Source: an uncultured Sulfitobacter sp. (GTDB lineage Bacteria > Pseudomonadota > Alphaproteobacteria > Rhodobacterales > Rhodobacteraceae). Taken from it: a stretch of 64,000 nucleotides of DNA. Positions 1 to 8,666 of the stretch are shown here, piece by piece. A program made the translations under genes and the position numbers. The DNA lies in contig CALFWM010000061.1 of NCBI GenBank assembly GCA_937928635.1, positions 1 to 64,000 of the forward strand, written 5' to 3'. Position 1 is the stretch's first letter. Every line of letters begins with the position of its first letter. Under the pieces are notes generated by a model. The model searched no databases, was not told the origin of the DNA, and saw only the letters and a list, made by a program, of their open reading frames with translations.

Positions 1-1518
1 CCCGCCACTGCCGCCGAATTCACCTGGGCCGAAAAGACCGACCCGCAGACGATGGACCCCCATGCGGTGAACTCCGCACCGGTGCTGGGCTTTCTCAACA
101 ACGTCTATGAAGGCCTCGTGCGGCGCGGCAAGGACATGGCGATTGAACCTGCTTTGGCCACCGCTTGGGAGCCCATCGGTGCAGGTGAGGGCTGGCGGTT
201 CACCCTGCGCCAGGGCGTGAAGTTTCACGATGGCAGTGACTTCACGGCTGCGGATGTGATGTTTTCCTATCAGCGCGCGTCGGATGAAAACTCTGATACC
301 CGCAGCTGGTTTGCGCCCGTATCCGAGGTCAGAGTGGTGGACGATTTCACCATCGACATCATGACCACCAACCCCAACCCGATCTTTCCCGATTCCATCG
401 CGAACTGGATGATCATGGACAGCGGCTGGGCCGCGGCCAACAATGCCACCCTGCCGGACAAGGAAAACGGCAACTACGCCACGCTCAACACCAATGGCAC
501 GGGTGCCTTTATGGTCACAACGCGCGAGCCGGGGCTGCGCACCGTGCTGGAGCCCCATGCCGGTTGGTGGGACGAGGCGGAACACAACATCACCAAGGCC
601 GAACTGACCCCGATCCAGAACCCGGCGACCGCCGTGGCGGCGCTGTTGTCGGGCGATGTTGATTTCATCAACCCGGTCCCCATACAGGATACCGCCCGTC
701 TGGCCAGCAACCCGGATGTCAAAGTCATCCAAGGCATCGAGGCCCGCGTGATTATGCTCGGCTTTCCGCATGAGGCAGAGGCGCTGAAATATTCGTCTGA
801 GACCACGGACAAAAACCCCTTTGCGGATGTGCGCGTGCGTCAGGCGGTGGCCCATGCGGTGAACGTGCCAGCCATTTTGCAAACCATCATGCGCGGCAAT
901 GCCGCTGAGGTCAGCCAGTTGGTCAGCCCCGCCATGCGTGGCTATTCCGATGCCCTTGCGGCCCGCCCCGCCTATGACGTGGCCAAGGCCAAAGCCCTGT
1001 TGGCAGAGGCGGGATATGGGGATGGCTTCTCCTTTGGTCTGAAATGCCCGAATGATCGCTATCTGAACGACGAGGCGGTCTGTCAGGCCGTCACCGGCAT
1101 GCTGGCCCAGGTCGGCATCACCGCGACGCTGGATGCGATGCCCGTGCAAAACTACTGGCCGGAACTGCGCGCGGATAACTACGACATGTACCTGCTGGGT
1201 TGGTCACCAGGGACATTTGACGCCGAGCACCCGATCCGTTTCCTCGCCTCGACCCCCAATGAAGAAAAGAAGCTGGGAAGCTGGAATTTTGGCGGGTTTT
1301 CCAACGCGCGGATTGATGAAATGTTGCCGATGATCCAGTCGGAAATTGACGACACCAAACGTCAGGCGATGCTGGATGAGGCCACCAAGATCATACAGGA
1401 TGAGGTCGCCTATGTGCCGATGTACGTGCAGCCGCTGGTCTGGGGCGCGCAGGCGAATGTGGCGCTGACACAGCGCCCGGATAACTTCTTTATCCTGCGC
1501 TGGGTGACCGTGAACTGA
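1..1518 (+). CDS. ABC transporter periplasmic peptide-binding protein (family 5), 5' partial
   Basis: The frame is open from base 1 to a TGA at 1516-1518, so the start and signal peptide lie outside the window. About 505 codons are visible. The first residues resemble a mature N-terminus followed by the family-5 (DppA/OppA-like) pattern: a YEGLVRRG segment, then LRQGVKFHDG, then FTAADVMFSYQR. Proteins of this family bind oligopeptides, opines or other amphipathic solutes in the periplasm and deliver them to two permeases and two ATPases, which follow at 2995-7264. A terminator and an unrelated gene separate it from the permeases, so it is probably expressed at its own, higher level. The substrate cannot be told from sequence. 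Confidence 0.93.
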   Translation, partial: PATAAEFTWAEKTDPQTMDPHAVNSAPVLGFLNNVYEGLVRRGKDMAIEPALATAWEPIGAGEGWRFTLRQGVKFHDGSDFTAADVMFSYQRASDENSDTRSWFAPVSEVRVVDDFTIDIMTTNPNPIFPDSIANWMIMDSGWAAANNATLPDKENGNYATLNTNGTGAFMVTTREPGLRTVLEPHAGWWDEAEHNITKAELTPIQNPATAVAALLSGDVDFINPVPIQDTARLASNPDVKVIQGIEARVIMLGFPHEAEALKYSSETTDKNPFADVRVRQAVAHAVNVPAILQTIMRGNAAEVSQLVSPAMRGYSDALAARPAYDVAKAKALLAEAGYGDGFSFGLKCPNDRYLNDEAVCQAVTGMLAQVGITATLDAMPVQNYWPELRADNYDMYLLGWSPGTFDAEHPIRFLASTPNEEKKLGSWNFGGFSNARIDEMLPMIQSEIDDTKRQAMLDEATKIIQDEVAYVPMYVQPLVWGAQANVALTQRPDNFFILRWVTVN

Positions 1519-1542
1519 GCCATTGCCGCCAGAAAGACAAAG

Positions 1543-1571
1543 GGCCAGCGAAAGGATCGCTGGCCTTTTTT
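1543..1571 (+). terminator. Rho-independent terminator after the binding-protein gene
   Basis: A perfect 9-bp stem (GGCCAGCGA at 1543-1551 with TCGCTGGCC at 1557-1565) has a 5-nt loop and is followed directly by a run of five T. It lies 25 bp past the binding-protein stop codon. Confidence 0.92.
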
Positions 1572-1695
1572 ATTTGGGGGATTGTTGGTCTTACCCGTGA
1601 TGCACGAGCTGCGGATGGCGGCAGTGAGGCCAACTTTCAAGGTTGCCGCGATGCGGCCAAAGTCCGCTTCAATGACGGCTGAAGTTTGGGAAGAC

Positions 1696-2385
1696 ATGTT
1701 TATGACGCGATCACTCGCAAGTGAGTTTGAAAGTAGCGGAAGGGTTTGGTTCAGAAACGCGGTTTCGGAAGAGGACCTGAAGCTCTTTGATACTGCGACC
1801 ACGGCGTCCACGAAGGCAGGACAAAGGCTTGATGTTTCAAAGCGGTTGAAGGCCGCTCTTTCGGAGGAAAGCTCGCTGCTGCGTGCTGTGCGGCGTCTTT
1901 TACCCAATGCTGTGCCTGTACGAATTATTGCTTTCAACAAGTCCGAAAGCGGCAATTGGGGTGTTCCTTGGCATCAAGACAGGGTCATTGCAGTTTCCGA
2001 GAAGGTCGAGATTGCCGGATACAACAAGTGGACAAAAAAGTCAGGCACTTGGCATTGTGAACCACCGCTCTCGATCTTGGATGAGATGCTATTTGTTCGC
2101 ATTCATCTGGATGACAATGATCAATCCAATGGCGCGATGGAGATCGCTGTCGGGAGCCATTCAAGTGGGTTTGTTCCATCCGAAAAAGCAGAAAGCGTTG
2201 CAAAAACGTTTCCTATTGAGACATGCGAGGCCAATCGTGGCGATGTGTTGATACTTAAGATGCTAACGTTGCACTCATCGAAGCCAGCTCAAGTACATTC
2301 CGGACGCAGGGTGTTTCGCATTGATTTTTCTTCGAGACAACTGCCACCCCCCTTGTCGTGGGACGGACAGTCAGCTGAAACCTGA
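1696..2385 (+). CDS. Phytanoyl-CoA dioxygenase (PhyH)-family Fe(II)/2-oxoglutarate oxygenase
   Basis: Using the ATG at 1696 the protein has 229 residues. An ATG at 1702 and upstream in-frame starts to 1582 also exist, but the upstream sequence does not look protein-like and begins just after the terminator. The PhyH fold is supported by the metal motif WHQD (His93-x-Asp95), the distal His193 in a LHSSKPA segment and the 2-oxoglutarate-binding Arg in RRVFRIDF near residues 204-208. Members hydroxylate small molecules or acyl chains, and the substrate here is unknown. The gene is AT-richer than its neighbours and sits between the binding protein and the permeases of an ABC operon, which suggests insertion. 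Confidence 0.8.
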   Translation: MFMTRSLASEFESSGRVWFRNAVSEEDLKLFDTATTASTKAGQRLDVSKRLKAALSEESSLLRAVRRLLPNAVPVRIIAFNKSESGNWGVPWHQDRVIAVSEKVEIAGYNKWTKKSGTWHCEPPLSILDEMLFVRIHLDDNDQSNGAMEIAVGSHSSGFVPSEKAESVAKTFPIETCEANRGDVLILKMLTLHSSKPAQVHSGRRVFRIDFSSRQLPPPLSWDGQSAET

Positions 2386-2507
2386 CACTCGTTCTGACAA
2401 TCCAAACGACAGCAAAGTCCCGCACAGCAACCATCGGCACATCAAGGACTGATGGTTTTGGCCCGCTGCAACGCCGAAATTCGGCTTTGAGTCCAGGGTG
2501 ACGTTGG

Positions 2508-2545
2508 GCTTGAGCCGGGCCAGCGCCTGCCCGGGGTGGGCGATC
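2508..2545 (+). repeat. Dispersed GC-rich intergenic repeat, copy A (partial)
   Basis: The segment carries GCCGGGCCAGCGCCTGCCC followed by a GGGCGAT tail. Both parts recur in reverse orientation at 2612-2685, and the first part recurs at 18651-18705 in the same orientation. It is non-coding. Confidence 0.65.
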
Positions 2546-2611
2546 CCACCTGAGTTCTCTGCCACTTTATCCCTCAACCCATACGAACTCTCTCAATGAA
2601 CCACCCAGCCT

Positions 2612-2685
2612 CACCAAATCGCCTACCCGAGGGGCGGGCAGGCGCTGGCCCGGCGGCTGCGCCTTGATTCCGGGCTTTGGTGGTG
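2612..2685 (-). repeat. Dispersed GC-rich intergenic repeat, copy B
   Basis: Read on the minus strand it contains AGCCCGGAATCAAG, a GCCGGGCCAGCGCCTGCCC core and a GTAGGCGATTTGG tail. It is the inverted counterpart of copy A 70 bp away. Over about 48 bases it matches 18656-18703 with only a few differences, which makes it a member of an interspersed family, not a chance palindrome. Confidence 0.7.
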
Positions 2686-2770
2686 TTCTTCAAGGTTCCC
2701 TCCGACCTGCACAGCTGCCCCCCTAACCCCACCGCGCGCCCTGTTAACCCCGCCAAGACCCCGAAAAAGC

Positions 2771-2814
2771 ACCGACGCAATACCGACGTCAAACCAACGT
2801 GATACAGACATCAA
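2771..2814 (+). repeat. Four imperfect 11-bp direct repeats upstream of the permease genes
   Basis: Units ACCGACGCAAT, ACCGACGTCAA, ACCAACGTGAT and ACAGACATCAA follow one another without gaps. The 11-bp period is close to one helical turn, so a regulator could bind one face, but no regulator gene is adjacent. Confidence 0.5.
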
Positions 2815-2994
2815 AATCTCCATGATATTCAGACATTAACGGCGATTCTCGCCCCTTTGCCTGAACACCCCCCAAAACCCGCACCGCACGTTGCACAAAC
2901 CATCGTTGCAACAGCCCAAAATTTTGCCCCCTCACCCCCACCAAATCCCGAGCGCCCCCTTGACCCCGCCCCCGCCACGCTATCCACTGCCCAC

Positions 2995-3975
2995 ATGCTC
3001 GCTTATATCATTCGCCGCGTCCTCCAATCCGGGCTTGTCCTGCTGATCGTCGGGCTTGTCGCCTTTTCGATGTTCCGCTTCGTGGGCGATCCCGTCGACA
3101 ACATGCTGGGGCAGGAGCGCACCCTGGCAGATGTCGAACGTTTGCGCGACAAACTTGGCCTCGATCAGCCCTTTGTCATGCAATACGTCAAGTTTCTGAG
3201 CGGCGCGGCGCAAGGCAACTTTGGGGTGAGTTACCGTCAGGGGCGTCCGGTCTCTGACATCTTGATGGAACGCGCACCGGCCACACTGGAACTGGCACTG
3301 GTGTCAGGATTTCTGGCGATCAGCATCGGCATTGCCCTGGGGGTTTTTACCGCCATCAGGCGCAATGGCATTGCGGCCAATTTGATCATGTCTCTGTCGC
3401 TGATCGGGGTCTCCCTGCCAACCTTCCTGATCGGGATATCGCTGATCTACCTGTTCTCGGTCGAACTGGGCTGGCTGCCCAGTTTTGGCCGGGGCGACAC
3501 GGTCCAGATCGGAGGTTGGAGCACTGGGTTCCTGACAGAAACTGGCCTTAAAGCCTTGATTTTACCGTCAATTACCCTCGGCCTCTACCAGATGACCCTG
3601 ATCATGCGGCTGGTGCGCTCGGAAATGCTGGAGGTGCTGCGCCAGGACTATATCCGCTTCGCCCGCGCCCGTGGCCTGCGCGAACGGGCTGTCAATTTCC
3701 GCCATGCGCTCAAGAACACGCTGGTGCCGGTGATCACCGTCACGGGGTTGCAACTCGGCTCCATCATCGCCTTCGCGATCATCACCGAAACCGTCTTCCA
3801 ATGGCCCGGCGTGGGCCTGTTGTTCATCAATGCCATTCAGTTCGTGGACATCCCCGTGATGGCCGCCTACCTGATGCTGATCTCAGTCATGTTTGTGGGC
3901 ATCAACCTGATCGTGGACCTGCTCTATTTCTCCATCGACCCGCGCCTGCGGGCGGACCGGGCGGGGGCGCACTGA
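2995..3975 (+). CDS. ABC transporter inner-membrane permease, DppB type
   Basis: The ATG at 2995 gives 326 residues beginning with the typical DppB/OppB N-terminus (MLAYIIRRVLQSG) and a first membrane helix. The BPD_transp_1 region follows, with the EAA-type cytoplasmic loop DYIRFARARGLRERAVNFRHALKN cut short here to its recognisable start near residues 225-245, then the C-terminal helix ending DPRLR. It forms a heterodimeric channel with the next gene product. The stop overlaps the downstream ATG (TGATG), which indicates translational coupling. A longer version starting at TTG 2857 adds an atypical proline-rich tail and is rejected. Confidence 0.92.
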   Translation: MLAYIIRRVLQSGLVLLIVGLVAFSMFRFVGDPVDNMLGQERTLADVERLRDKLGLDQPFVMQYVKFLSGAAQGNFGVSYRQGRPVSDILMERAPATLELALVSGFLAISIGIALGVFTAIRRNGIAANLIMSLSLIGVSLPTFLIGISLIYLFSVELGWLPSFGRGDTVQIGGWSTGFLTETGLKALILPSITLGLYQMTLIMRLVRSEMLEVLRQDYIRFARARGLRERAVNFRHALKNTLVPVITVTGLQLGSIIAFAIITETVFQWPGVGLLFINAIQFVDIPVMAAYLMLISVMFVGINLIVDLLYFSIDPRLRADRAGAH

Positions 3976-4916
3976 TGTCAGATATCACACCCGTCAAAGA
4001 CCCCTCCCGCCTGTCGCTCTGGTGGCAGTCGGACTTCATGTATACCTTCAAACGCTCCCCCGTGGCGGTGGTGTCTTTCGTCATGGTCGCCCTGATGGTG
4101 CTGGCGGCTGTCTTTGCCCCGCTGATCGCGCCCTACAACCCGTTTGATCCGGCCTCCCTGAACCTGATGAACGGCTTTTCCGCGCCGATGACCCCCAATG
4201 CCTTTACCGGAGAGAGCTTTGTGCTGGGCACCGATGATCAGGGCCGGGATGTGCTTTCCACCATCCTCTATGGCATGCGGATATCGCTGTTTGTAGGGGC
4301 CGCTGCGGTGCTGTTTGCGATGGTGCTGGGCATCACGCTGGGCCTGCTGGCAGGCTACGTAGGGGGTTGGACTGAAACGATAATTATGCGCACCGCCGAT
4401 GTGCAGCTGACCTTCCCGGCCATCCTTGTGGCCATGCTGATCTTTGGCATCGCCAAGGGGATCACGCCGGTGGAATACCGCGATCAAATGGCGATCTGGG
4501 TGCTGATCATCGCAATTGGTCTGAGCGATTGGGTCCAGTTCGCCCGCGTCGTGCGCGGCGCAACCTTGGTGGAGAAAAACAAGGAATATGTGCAGGCCGC
4601 ACGGCTGATCGGGCGGACATCTCCGGCGATCATGCTGCGGCATATCCTGCCGAATGTGCTGTCGCCTGTGCTGGTGATTGCGACGATTTCTTTGGCCTTG
4701 GCGATTATTGCGGAGGCCACGCTGAGCTTTTTGGGCGTGGGTGCCCCGCCGACGCAACCCTCCTTGGGTACGCTCATCCGCATCGGTCAGGGGTTCCTGT
4801 TCTCTGGCGAATGGTGGATTTTGCTGTTCCCTGCGGTGACGCTGCTGGCACTGGCGCTGAGCGTCAACCTGCTGGGCGACTGGCTCCGCGATGCGCTTAA
4901 TCCGAGGTTGCGTTGA
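3975..4916 (+). CDS. ABC transporter inner-membrane permease, DppC type
   Basis: This 313-residue protein starts at the ATG overlapping the upstream stop. It has the OppC-N hydrophobic segment (KRSPVAVVSFVMVALMVL), the LGTDDQGRDVLS motif typical of DppC/OppC, multiple membrane helices and the EAA loop (EYVQAARLIGRTS) that contacts an ATPase. It ends with the family-typical GDWLRDALNPRLR. It partners the DppB-type permease. The stop overlaps the ATG of a small unrelated secreted protein (TGATG), so the operon continues through that insert. Confidence 0.93.
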   Translation: MSDITPVKDPSRLSLWWQSDFMYTFKRSPVAVVSFVMVALMVLAAVFAPLIAPYNPFDPASLNLMNGFSAPMTPNAFTGESFVLGTDDQGRDVLSTILYGMRISLFVGAAAVLFAMVLGITLGLLAGYVGGWTETIIMRTADVQLTFPAILVAMLIFGIAKGITPVEYRDQMAIWVLIIAIGLSDWVQFARVVRGATLVEKNKEYVQAARLIGRTSPAIMLRHILPNVLSPVLVIATISLALAIIAEATLSFLGVGAPPTQPSLGTLIRIGQGFLFSGEWWILLFPAVTLLALALSVNLLGDWLRDALNPRLR

Positions 4917-5329
4917 TGAAACGACTTTCTATTTCTCTCGCAACTTTCGCTATCTCAGGAACCTTATCAGCGGAGAGTTCGCTCCAACCAGATTGCTATG
5001 CATTGAGGGCATTTCAATTCAGCGAATACTTGATTGAGGCAATTGAAAATTGTCACCCAGATCAAACGAAAGTCATCGTGGCGATGACTGAGCGGCAACT
5101 GAAGTTGAAAGAATTTCTGCTAGCGGCGCATCCAAATGGCGAAACATCACTTGAAGGAAGGCGAAAAAACGCAAAGCTTCCAAACTCTAAAGACTGCGAC
5201 GAGGCTGGAGCGGAAGGTATGAACCGGTTGATTGAAGAAACAGACGTTTCATTGAAGAGTTGGGATGGGGACATTGAATATCATTTGACGACATTCCCCA
5301 ATGCAGACTGGATGAGATGTCTTGACTAG
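4916..5329 (+). CDS. Small secreted four-cysteine protein, unknown function
   Basis: The product has 137 residues: a signal peptide of about 19 residues (MKRLSISLATFAISGTLSA), then a hydrophilic mature part with Cys27, Cys46, Cys94 and Cys135, consistent with two periplasmic disulfides. I recognise no family. The gene overlaps the permease stop at its start (TGATG), and its last codons overlap the TTG start of the ATPase, so it is translationally nested in the operon. Its base composition is clearly AT-richer than the transporter genes and it is not a normal component of Dpp/Opp systems, suggesting late acquisition. Confidence 0.7.
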   Translation: MKRLSISLATFAISGTLSAESSLQPDCYALRAFQFSEYLIEAIENCHPDQTKVIVAMTERQLKLKEFLLAAHPNGETSLEGRRKNAKLPNSKDCDEAGAEGMNRLIEETDVSLKSWDGDIEYHLTTFPNADWMRCLD

Positions 5330-6302
5330 CCCCACCCTCTCCATCCGAAACCTCACCGTTGATATCCCCACCCGCCACGGCATCCTACGCCCGGTGGACA
5401 ATGTTTCCTACGACATCGCCCCCGGAGAAATCCTCGGCGTGGTTGGCGAATCCGGGGCCGGAAAATCCATGGCCGGCAACGCCGTGATCGGCCTCCTCTC
5501 CCCGCCCGCGCACATCGCCAAGGGCGAAATCCACGTCAACGGCCAGCGCATCGACCACCTCAAAGGCGAAGACATGCGCCGCCTGCGGGGCAAGCACATC
5601 GGCATGGTATTCCAAGACCCGCTGACCTCCCTGAACCCCCTGCTCAGGATCGGGGACCAACTCACTGAAACCATCCTCGCCCACCTCGATGTCTCCCGCA
5701 GCCAGGCCGAAGAAAGGGCTGTGCAAGCCCTTGATGAGGTCGGCATCCCGGGTGCTGCAGAGCGCATCAATTCCTACCCGCACGAGTTCTCCGGCGGCAT
5801 GCGCCAGCGGGTTGTCATCGCCCTTGCGCTTTGTGCTGAACCAAGCCTCATTATCGCGGATGAACCCACAACCGCGCTCGATGTCTCCGTGCAGGCGCAG
5901 ATCATTGCCCTGCTCAAGGACCTCTGCCGCCAGAAAGGCACCGCCGTGATGCTGATCACCCACGACATGGGCGTGGTCGCCGAAGCCGCAGATCGGGTTG
6001 CGGTGATGTATGCGGGCAAGCTGGTGGAACTTGGCCCCGTGCGCGATGTGCTCACCACCCCGCGCCACCCGTATACGGACGGGCTGATGGGCAGCACCCC
6101 ACTGGCCTCACGGGGCAAGGACCGCCTGCACCAAATCCCCGGTGCCATGCCCCGGCTGGATGCACTGCCAAAGGGCTGCGCCTTTCATCCGCGTTGTCCA
6201 CTGACGCAAAACCGATGCAAAACCGATCCAAAACCGACGTTGGCAGATGGCGCTGGTGCGGCCTGTTGGTTCCCCCTGACCCCCGGGGCAGAGGTGGCGT
6301 AA
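5322..6302 (+). CDS. ABC transporter ATPase, DppD type
   Basis: The product has 326 residues from a TTG start that overlaps the previous gene by 8 nt. Walker A is GESGAGKS (42-49), the Q-loop lies in VFQDPLTSLNP, the signature is FSGGMRQRV and Walker B is IIADEPT. The C-terminal oligopeptide-HPY domain has four cysteines (CAFHPRCP, then RC and AC), which in this subfamily can bind an iron-sulfur cluster. It energises import through the two permeases. Its stop TAA overlaps the ATG of the second ATPase. Confidence 0.93.
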   Translation: MTSPTLSIRNLTVDIPTRHGILRPVDNVSYDIAPGEILGVVGESGAGKSMAGNAVIGLLSPPAHIAKGEIHVNGQRIDHLKGEDMRRLRGKHIGMVFQDPLTSLNPLLRIGDQLTETILAHLDVSRSQAEERAVQALDEVGIPGAAERINSYPHEFSGGMRQRVVIALALCAEPSLIIADEPTTALDVSVQAQIIALLKDLCRQKGTAVMLITHDMGVVAEAADRVAVMYAGKLVELGPVRDVLTTPRHPYTDGLMGSTPLASRGKDRLHQIPGAMPRLDALPKGCAFHPRCPLTQNRCKTDPKPTLADGAGAACWFPLTPGAEVA

Positions 6303-7264
6303 TGGCACTGGTTTCCATCAAGAACCTGACGCGGATATTCGACGTCTCCAAACCGTGGCTCAACCGCGTGATTGAGCGGCGCAAAAAGGCGTATCTGACG
6401 GCGGTGTCAGACGTATCCTTTGAGATCGAAGAGACCAAAGTCTACTCTTTGGTGGGTGAGTCCGGCTCTGGCAAATCCACCATCGGCAAGATGCTGGTGG
6501 GGTTGTTGCCGCCCTCGGATGGCTCGGTCGAAATACGCGGTGTGGACCTTGCGCGCGAAACGGATGCGGCAGCGGTCGATGCGGTACGCGCCGACATTCA
6601 GATGATTTTTCAAGACCCCTTTGCCTCGCTCAACCCACGCTGGCGGGTGCGCGATATCATCGCTGAACCTGTCGCGGCACGGGGTGGCGAAACTGCCGGT
6701 TTGGCCGAAAAACTGTTAGAACAGGTAGGGTTATCCGCCCGCGATGCAGGCAAGTTTCCCCATGAGTTCTCCGGCGGGCAGCGCCAGCGCATCTGCATCG
6801 CCCGCGCGCTCGCCTCAGAGCCCAAGCTGATTGTCTGTGATGAACCGACCTCGGCGCTCGACGTCTCCGTGCAGGCGCAGGTGCTGAACCTGATGTCTGA
6901 TCTTAAGGATGATCTGGGCCTGACCTACCTTTTCATCAGCCACGATCTGACCGTGGTGCAACATATCTCTGACCGGGTTGGGGTGCTTTATCTCGGGCGT
7001 CTGGTGGAAGAGGCCCCACCGGATGAATTGTTCGACAACCCCAAACACCCTTACACACAAATGCTGCTGGCAGCCGCCCCACAGCTGGGCAGTTTTGGCC
7101 GCGATGTGTCCCCGCCCAAGGGGGAAATCCCTGATCCGATCCATCCGCCAACGGGCTGTGCTTATCATCCACGCTGCCCGCTTGCGCAAGAACAATGCAG
7201 CGCTGAACGGCCCCGGATGCGGGTCCTGCGCGGGGCCAAGGTGGCCTGCCATTTTGCGCAGTAG
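6302..7264 (+). CDS. ABC transporter ATPase, DppF type
   Basis: The ATG at 6302 gives 320 residues beginning MALVSIKNLTRIFDVSK. Walker A is GESGSGKS, the Q-loop lies in IFQDPFASLNPRW, the signature is FSGGQRQRI and Walker B is LIVCDEPTSALD. The C-terminal HPY region has paired cysteines. It is the second nucleotide-binding subunit of the peptide-type importer. Longer in-frame readings into the preceding gene exist but lack sense as an N-terminus. A weak 6-bp hairpin at 7288-7305 follows. Confidence 0.93.
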   Translation: MALVSIKNLTRIFDVSKPWLNRVIERRKKAYLTAVSDVSFEIEETKVYSLVGESGSGKSTIGKMLVGLLPPSDGSVEIRGVDLARETDAAAVDAVRADIQMIFQDPFASLNPRWRVRDIIAEPVAARGGETAGLAEKLLEQVGLSARDAGKFPHEFSGGQRQRICIARALASEPKLIVCDEPTSALDVSVQAQVLNLMSDLKDDLGLTYLFISHDLTVVQHISDRVGVLYLGRLVEEAPPDELFDNPKHPYTQMLLAAAPQLGSFGRDVSPPKGEIPDPIHPPTGCAYHPRCPLAQEQCSAERPRMRVLRGAKVACHFAQ

Positions 7265-7409
7265 GGCACGCTGAGCCCCCTGCCTGCACGGCGACAGTGC
7301 GCCGTTGTCCTCATCGCAAATGCGTCATTCTTGGCAAGGCAAACGCCCCTTTCCGCCTTGCGCGAAAATGACATAAGGTGACGCTTAATTCCCATCAAAG
7401 GTGCTTTGC

Positions 7410-8666
7410 ATGACCCTCAACCCTACCGCGTTTTTGTCTGACCTGTTTAAAGCCGCCGTGGGCGCCGCAGACCCAATGGAAGCACTCAAGGGCAATCTGC
7501 CTCAGGCACCCAAAGGCCGCACTGTGGTAATTGGTGCGGGCAAAGGTGCCGCACAATTGGCGCAAGCTTTTGAAACCTTGTGGGATGCACCTTATGAGGG
7601 GGTTGTTGTCACCCGCTACGGCTACGGTGCCACCTGCAATAAAATCAAAGTGTTGGAGGCGGCTCACCCCGTGCCAGACGCGGCTGGGATTACGGCGGCA
7701 AAGGCGCTCAAGACCGCCGTCACAGGGCTTACACGTGATGATCTGGTGATTGCCTTGATCTGTGGCGGCGGCTCCTCCTTGTTGCCCGCGCCACCTGAGG
7801 GGCTGACGCTGGACGATCTGCAAGCGTTCAATGAGGCGTTGCTGGCCTCTGGTGCGCCAATCTCGGTCATGAACAAAATCCGCAAATGTTTCAGCACCAT
7901 CAACGGTGGGCGGTTGGCCGAGCTGGCCGGGCCTGCGCCTGTGGTATCACTGGTGGTGTCGGACGTGCCGGGGGATGATCCGGGCGCGGTGGCCTCTGGC
8001 CCGACAGTGCCCGGTCGTCCGGCATTGGCCGACGTGCTGGAGATGGTTCAGGCGCGCGGGATCGCCCTCCCGCAGCGCTGCATGGCGCATCTGCGCAAGG
8101 GCGCATCAGAACCGGCAATGCCAACGCCCAACACCACCACATCGGTGATCGCCTCCGCCACATTGTCTTTGGAAGCCGCCGCCAAAGCCGCGCGCGCTCA
8201 AGGGGTCAACGCCTGGGTGCTGTCAGACCGCATTGAGGGCGAAGCACGCGATGTCGCGCTTGTGCATGCGGCCCTTGCCCAACAGGCCGCCAACAGCGGT
8301 TTTCCCTATGCGCGGCCTTTGGTCATGCTGTCGGGCGGGGAAACCACCGTCACCCTGCGCCACAAAGGGCGCGGCGGGCGCAACAGTGAATTTCAGCTCT
8401 CGCTTGCCCTTGCGCTGGAGGATGTGGCGGGCATTACAGCACTGGCCGCAGACACGGATGGAATAGACGGATCAGAGGACAACGCCGGGGCCTTTGTGGA
8501 GGGTTCAACCCTTGCCAAAATGCGCGCTGCCGGGCTGGACGCCATGCAGATGCTCCAAAAAAATGACGCCTACAGCGCCTTTGACGCGATTGACGGTCTC
8601 TTTGTGACCGGCCCGACGGGCACAAATGTGAACGACTTTCGCGCCATTCTGATTGAAGACGTCTAG
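7410..8666 (+). CDS. Glycerate 2-kinase (MOFRL/DUF4147 family, GckA/TtuD-like)
   Basis: The ATG at 7410 has AAAGG 8 nt upstream and gives 418 residues. Family marks are the N-terminal GAGKGAAQLAQAFE, then CGGGSSLL, then MNKIRKCFSTINGGRLA, the GDDPGAVASGPT segment, and the C-terminal MOFRL domain with SGGETTVT and GRGGRNSEFQL followed by DTDGIDGS. The enzyme phosphorylates D-glycerate to 2-phosphoglycerate; older annotations call homologues hydroxypyruvate reductase. It would feed C3 acids into glycolysis. Its TAG stop shares the palindrome CTAG with the stop of the converging leuD. Confidence 0.88.
   Translation: MTLNPTAFLSDLFKAAVGAADPMEALKGNLPQAPKGRTVVIGAGKGAAQLAQAFETLWDAPYEGVVVTRYGYGATCNKIKVLEAAHPVPDAAGITAAKALKTAVTGLTRDDLVIALICGGGSSLLPAPPEGLTLDDLQAFNEALLASGAPISVMNKIRKCFSTINGGRLAELAGPAPVVSLVVSDVPGDDPGAVASGPTVPGRPALADVLEMVQARGIALPQRCMAHLRKGASEPAMPTPNTTTSVIASATLSLEAAAKAARAQGVNAWVLSDRIEGEARDVALVHAALAQQAANSGFPYARPLVMLSGGETTVTLRHKGRGGRNSEFQLSLALALEDVAGITALAADTDGIDGSEDNAGAFVEGSTLAKMRAAGLDAMQMLQKNDAYSAFDAIDGLFVTGPTGTNVNDFRAILIEDV

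Larger units (their letters stand above)
2386..2994. other. Long intergenic stretch with repeats, no gene seen
   Basis: Between the PhyH gene and the permease start there is about 600 bp without a convincing gene in any frame. It contains a short palindrome GCCGAAATTCGGC near 2473, two inverted copies of a dispersed GC-rich repeat, and four 11-bp tandem units at 2771-2814. The strand preceding 2995 is very C-rich. An in-frame TTG at 2857 would extend the permease by 46 proline-rich residues unlike the family, so I treat that part as leader. The promoter for the permease-ATPase genes should lie here. Confidence 0.6.

Noticed and set aside
2857-2994. 46-residue N-terminal extension of the DppB-type permease from TTG
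   Set aside because: It is proline-rich, unlike the family, and the ATG at 2995 gives the standard N-terminus.
3978-4757. Long antisense open frame (259 codons) opposite the DppC-type permease
   Set aside because: Its His/Arg/Gln-rich translation is a shadow of GC-rich codons in the real gene and shows no domain.
7288-7305. Hairpin ACGGCG/CGCCGT after the DppF-type gene as a terminator
   Set aside because: Only 6 bp and without a T-run, so too weak to call.
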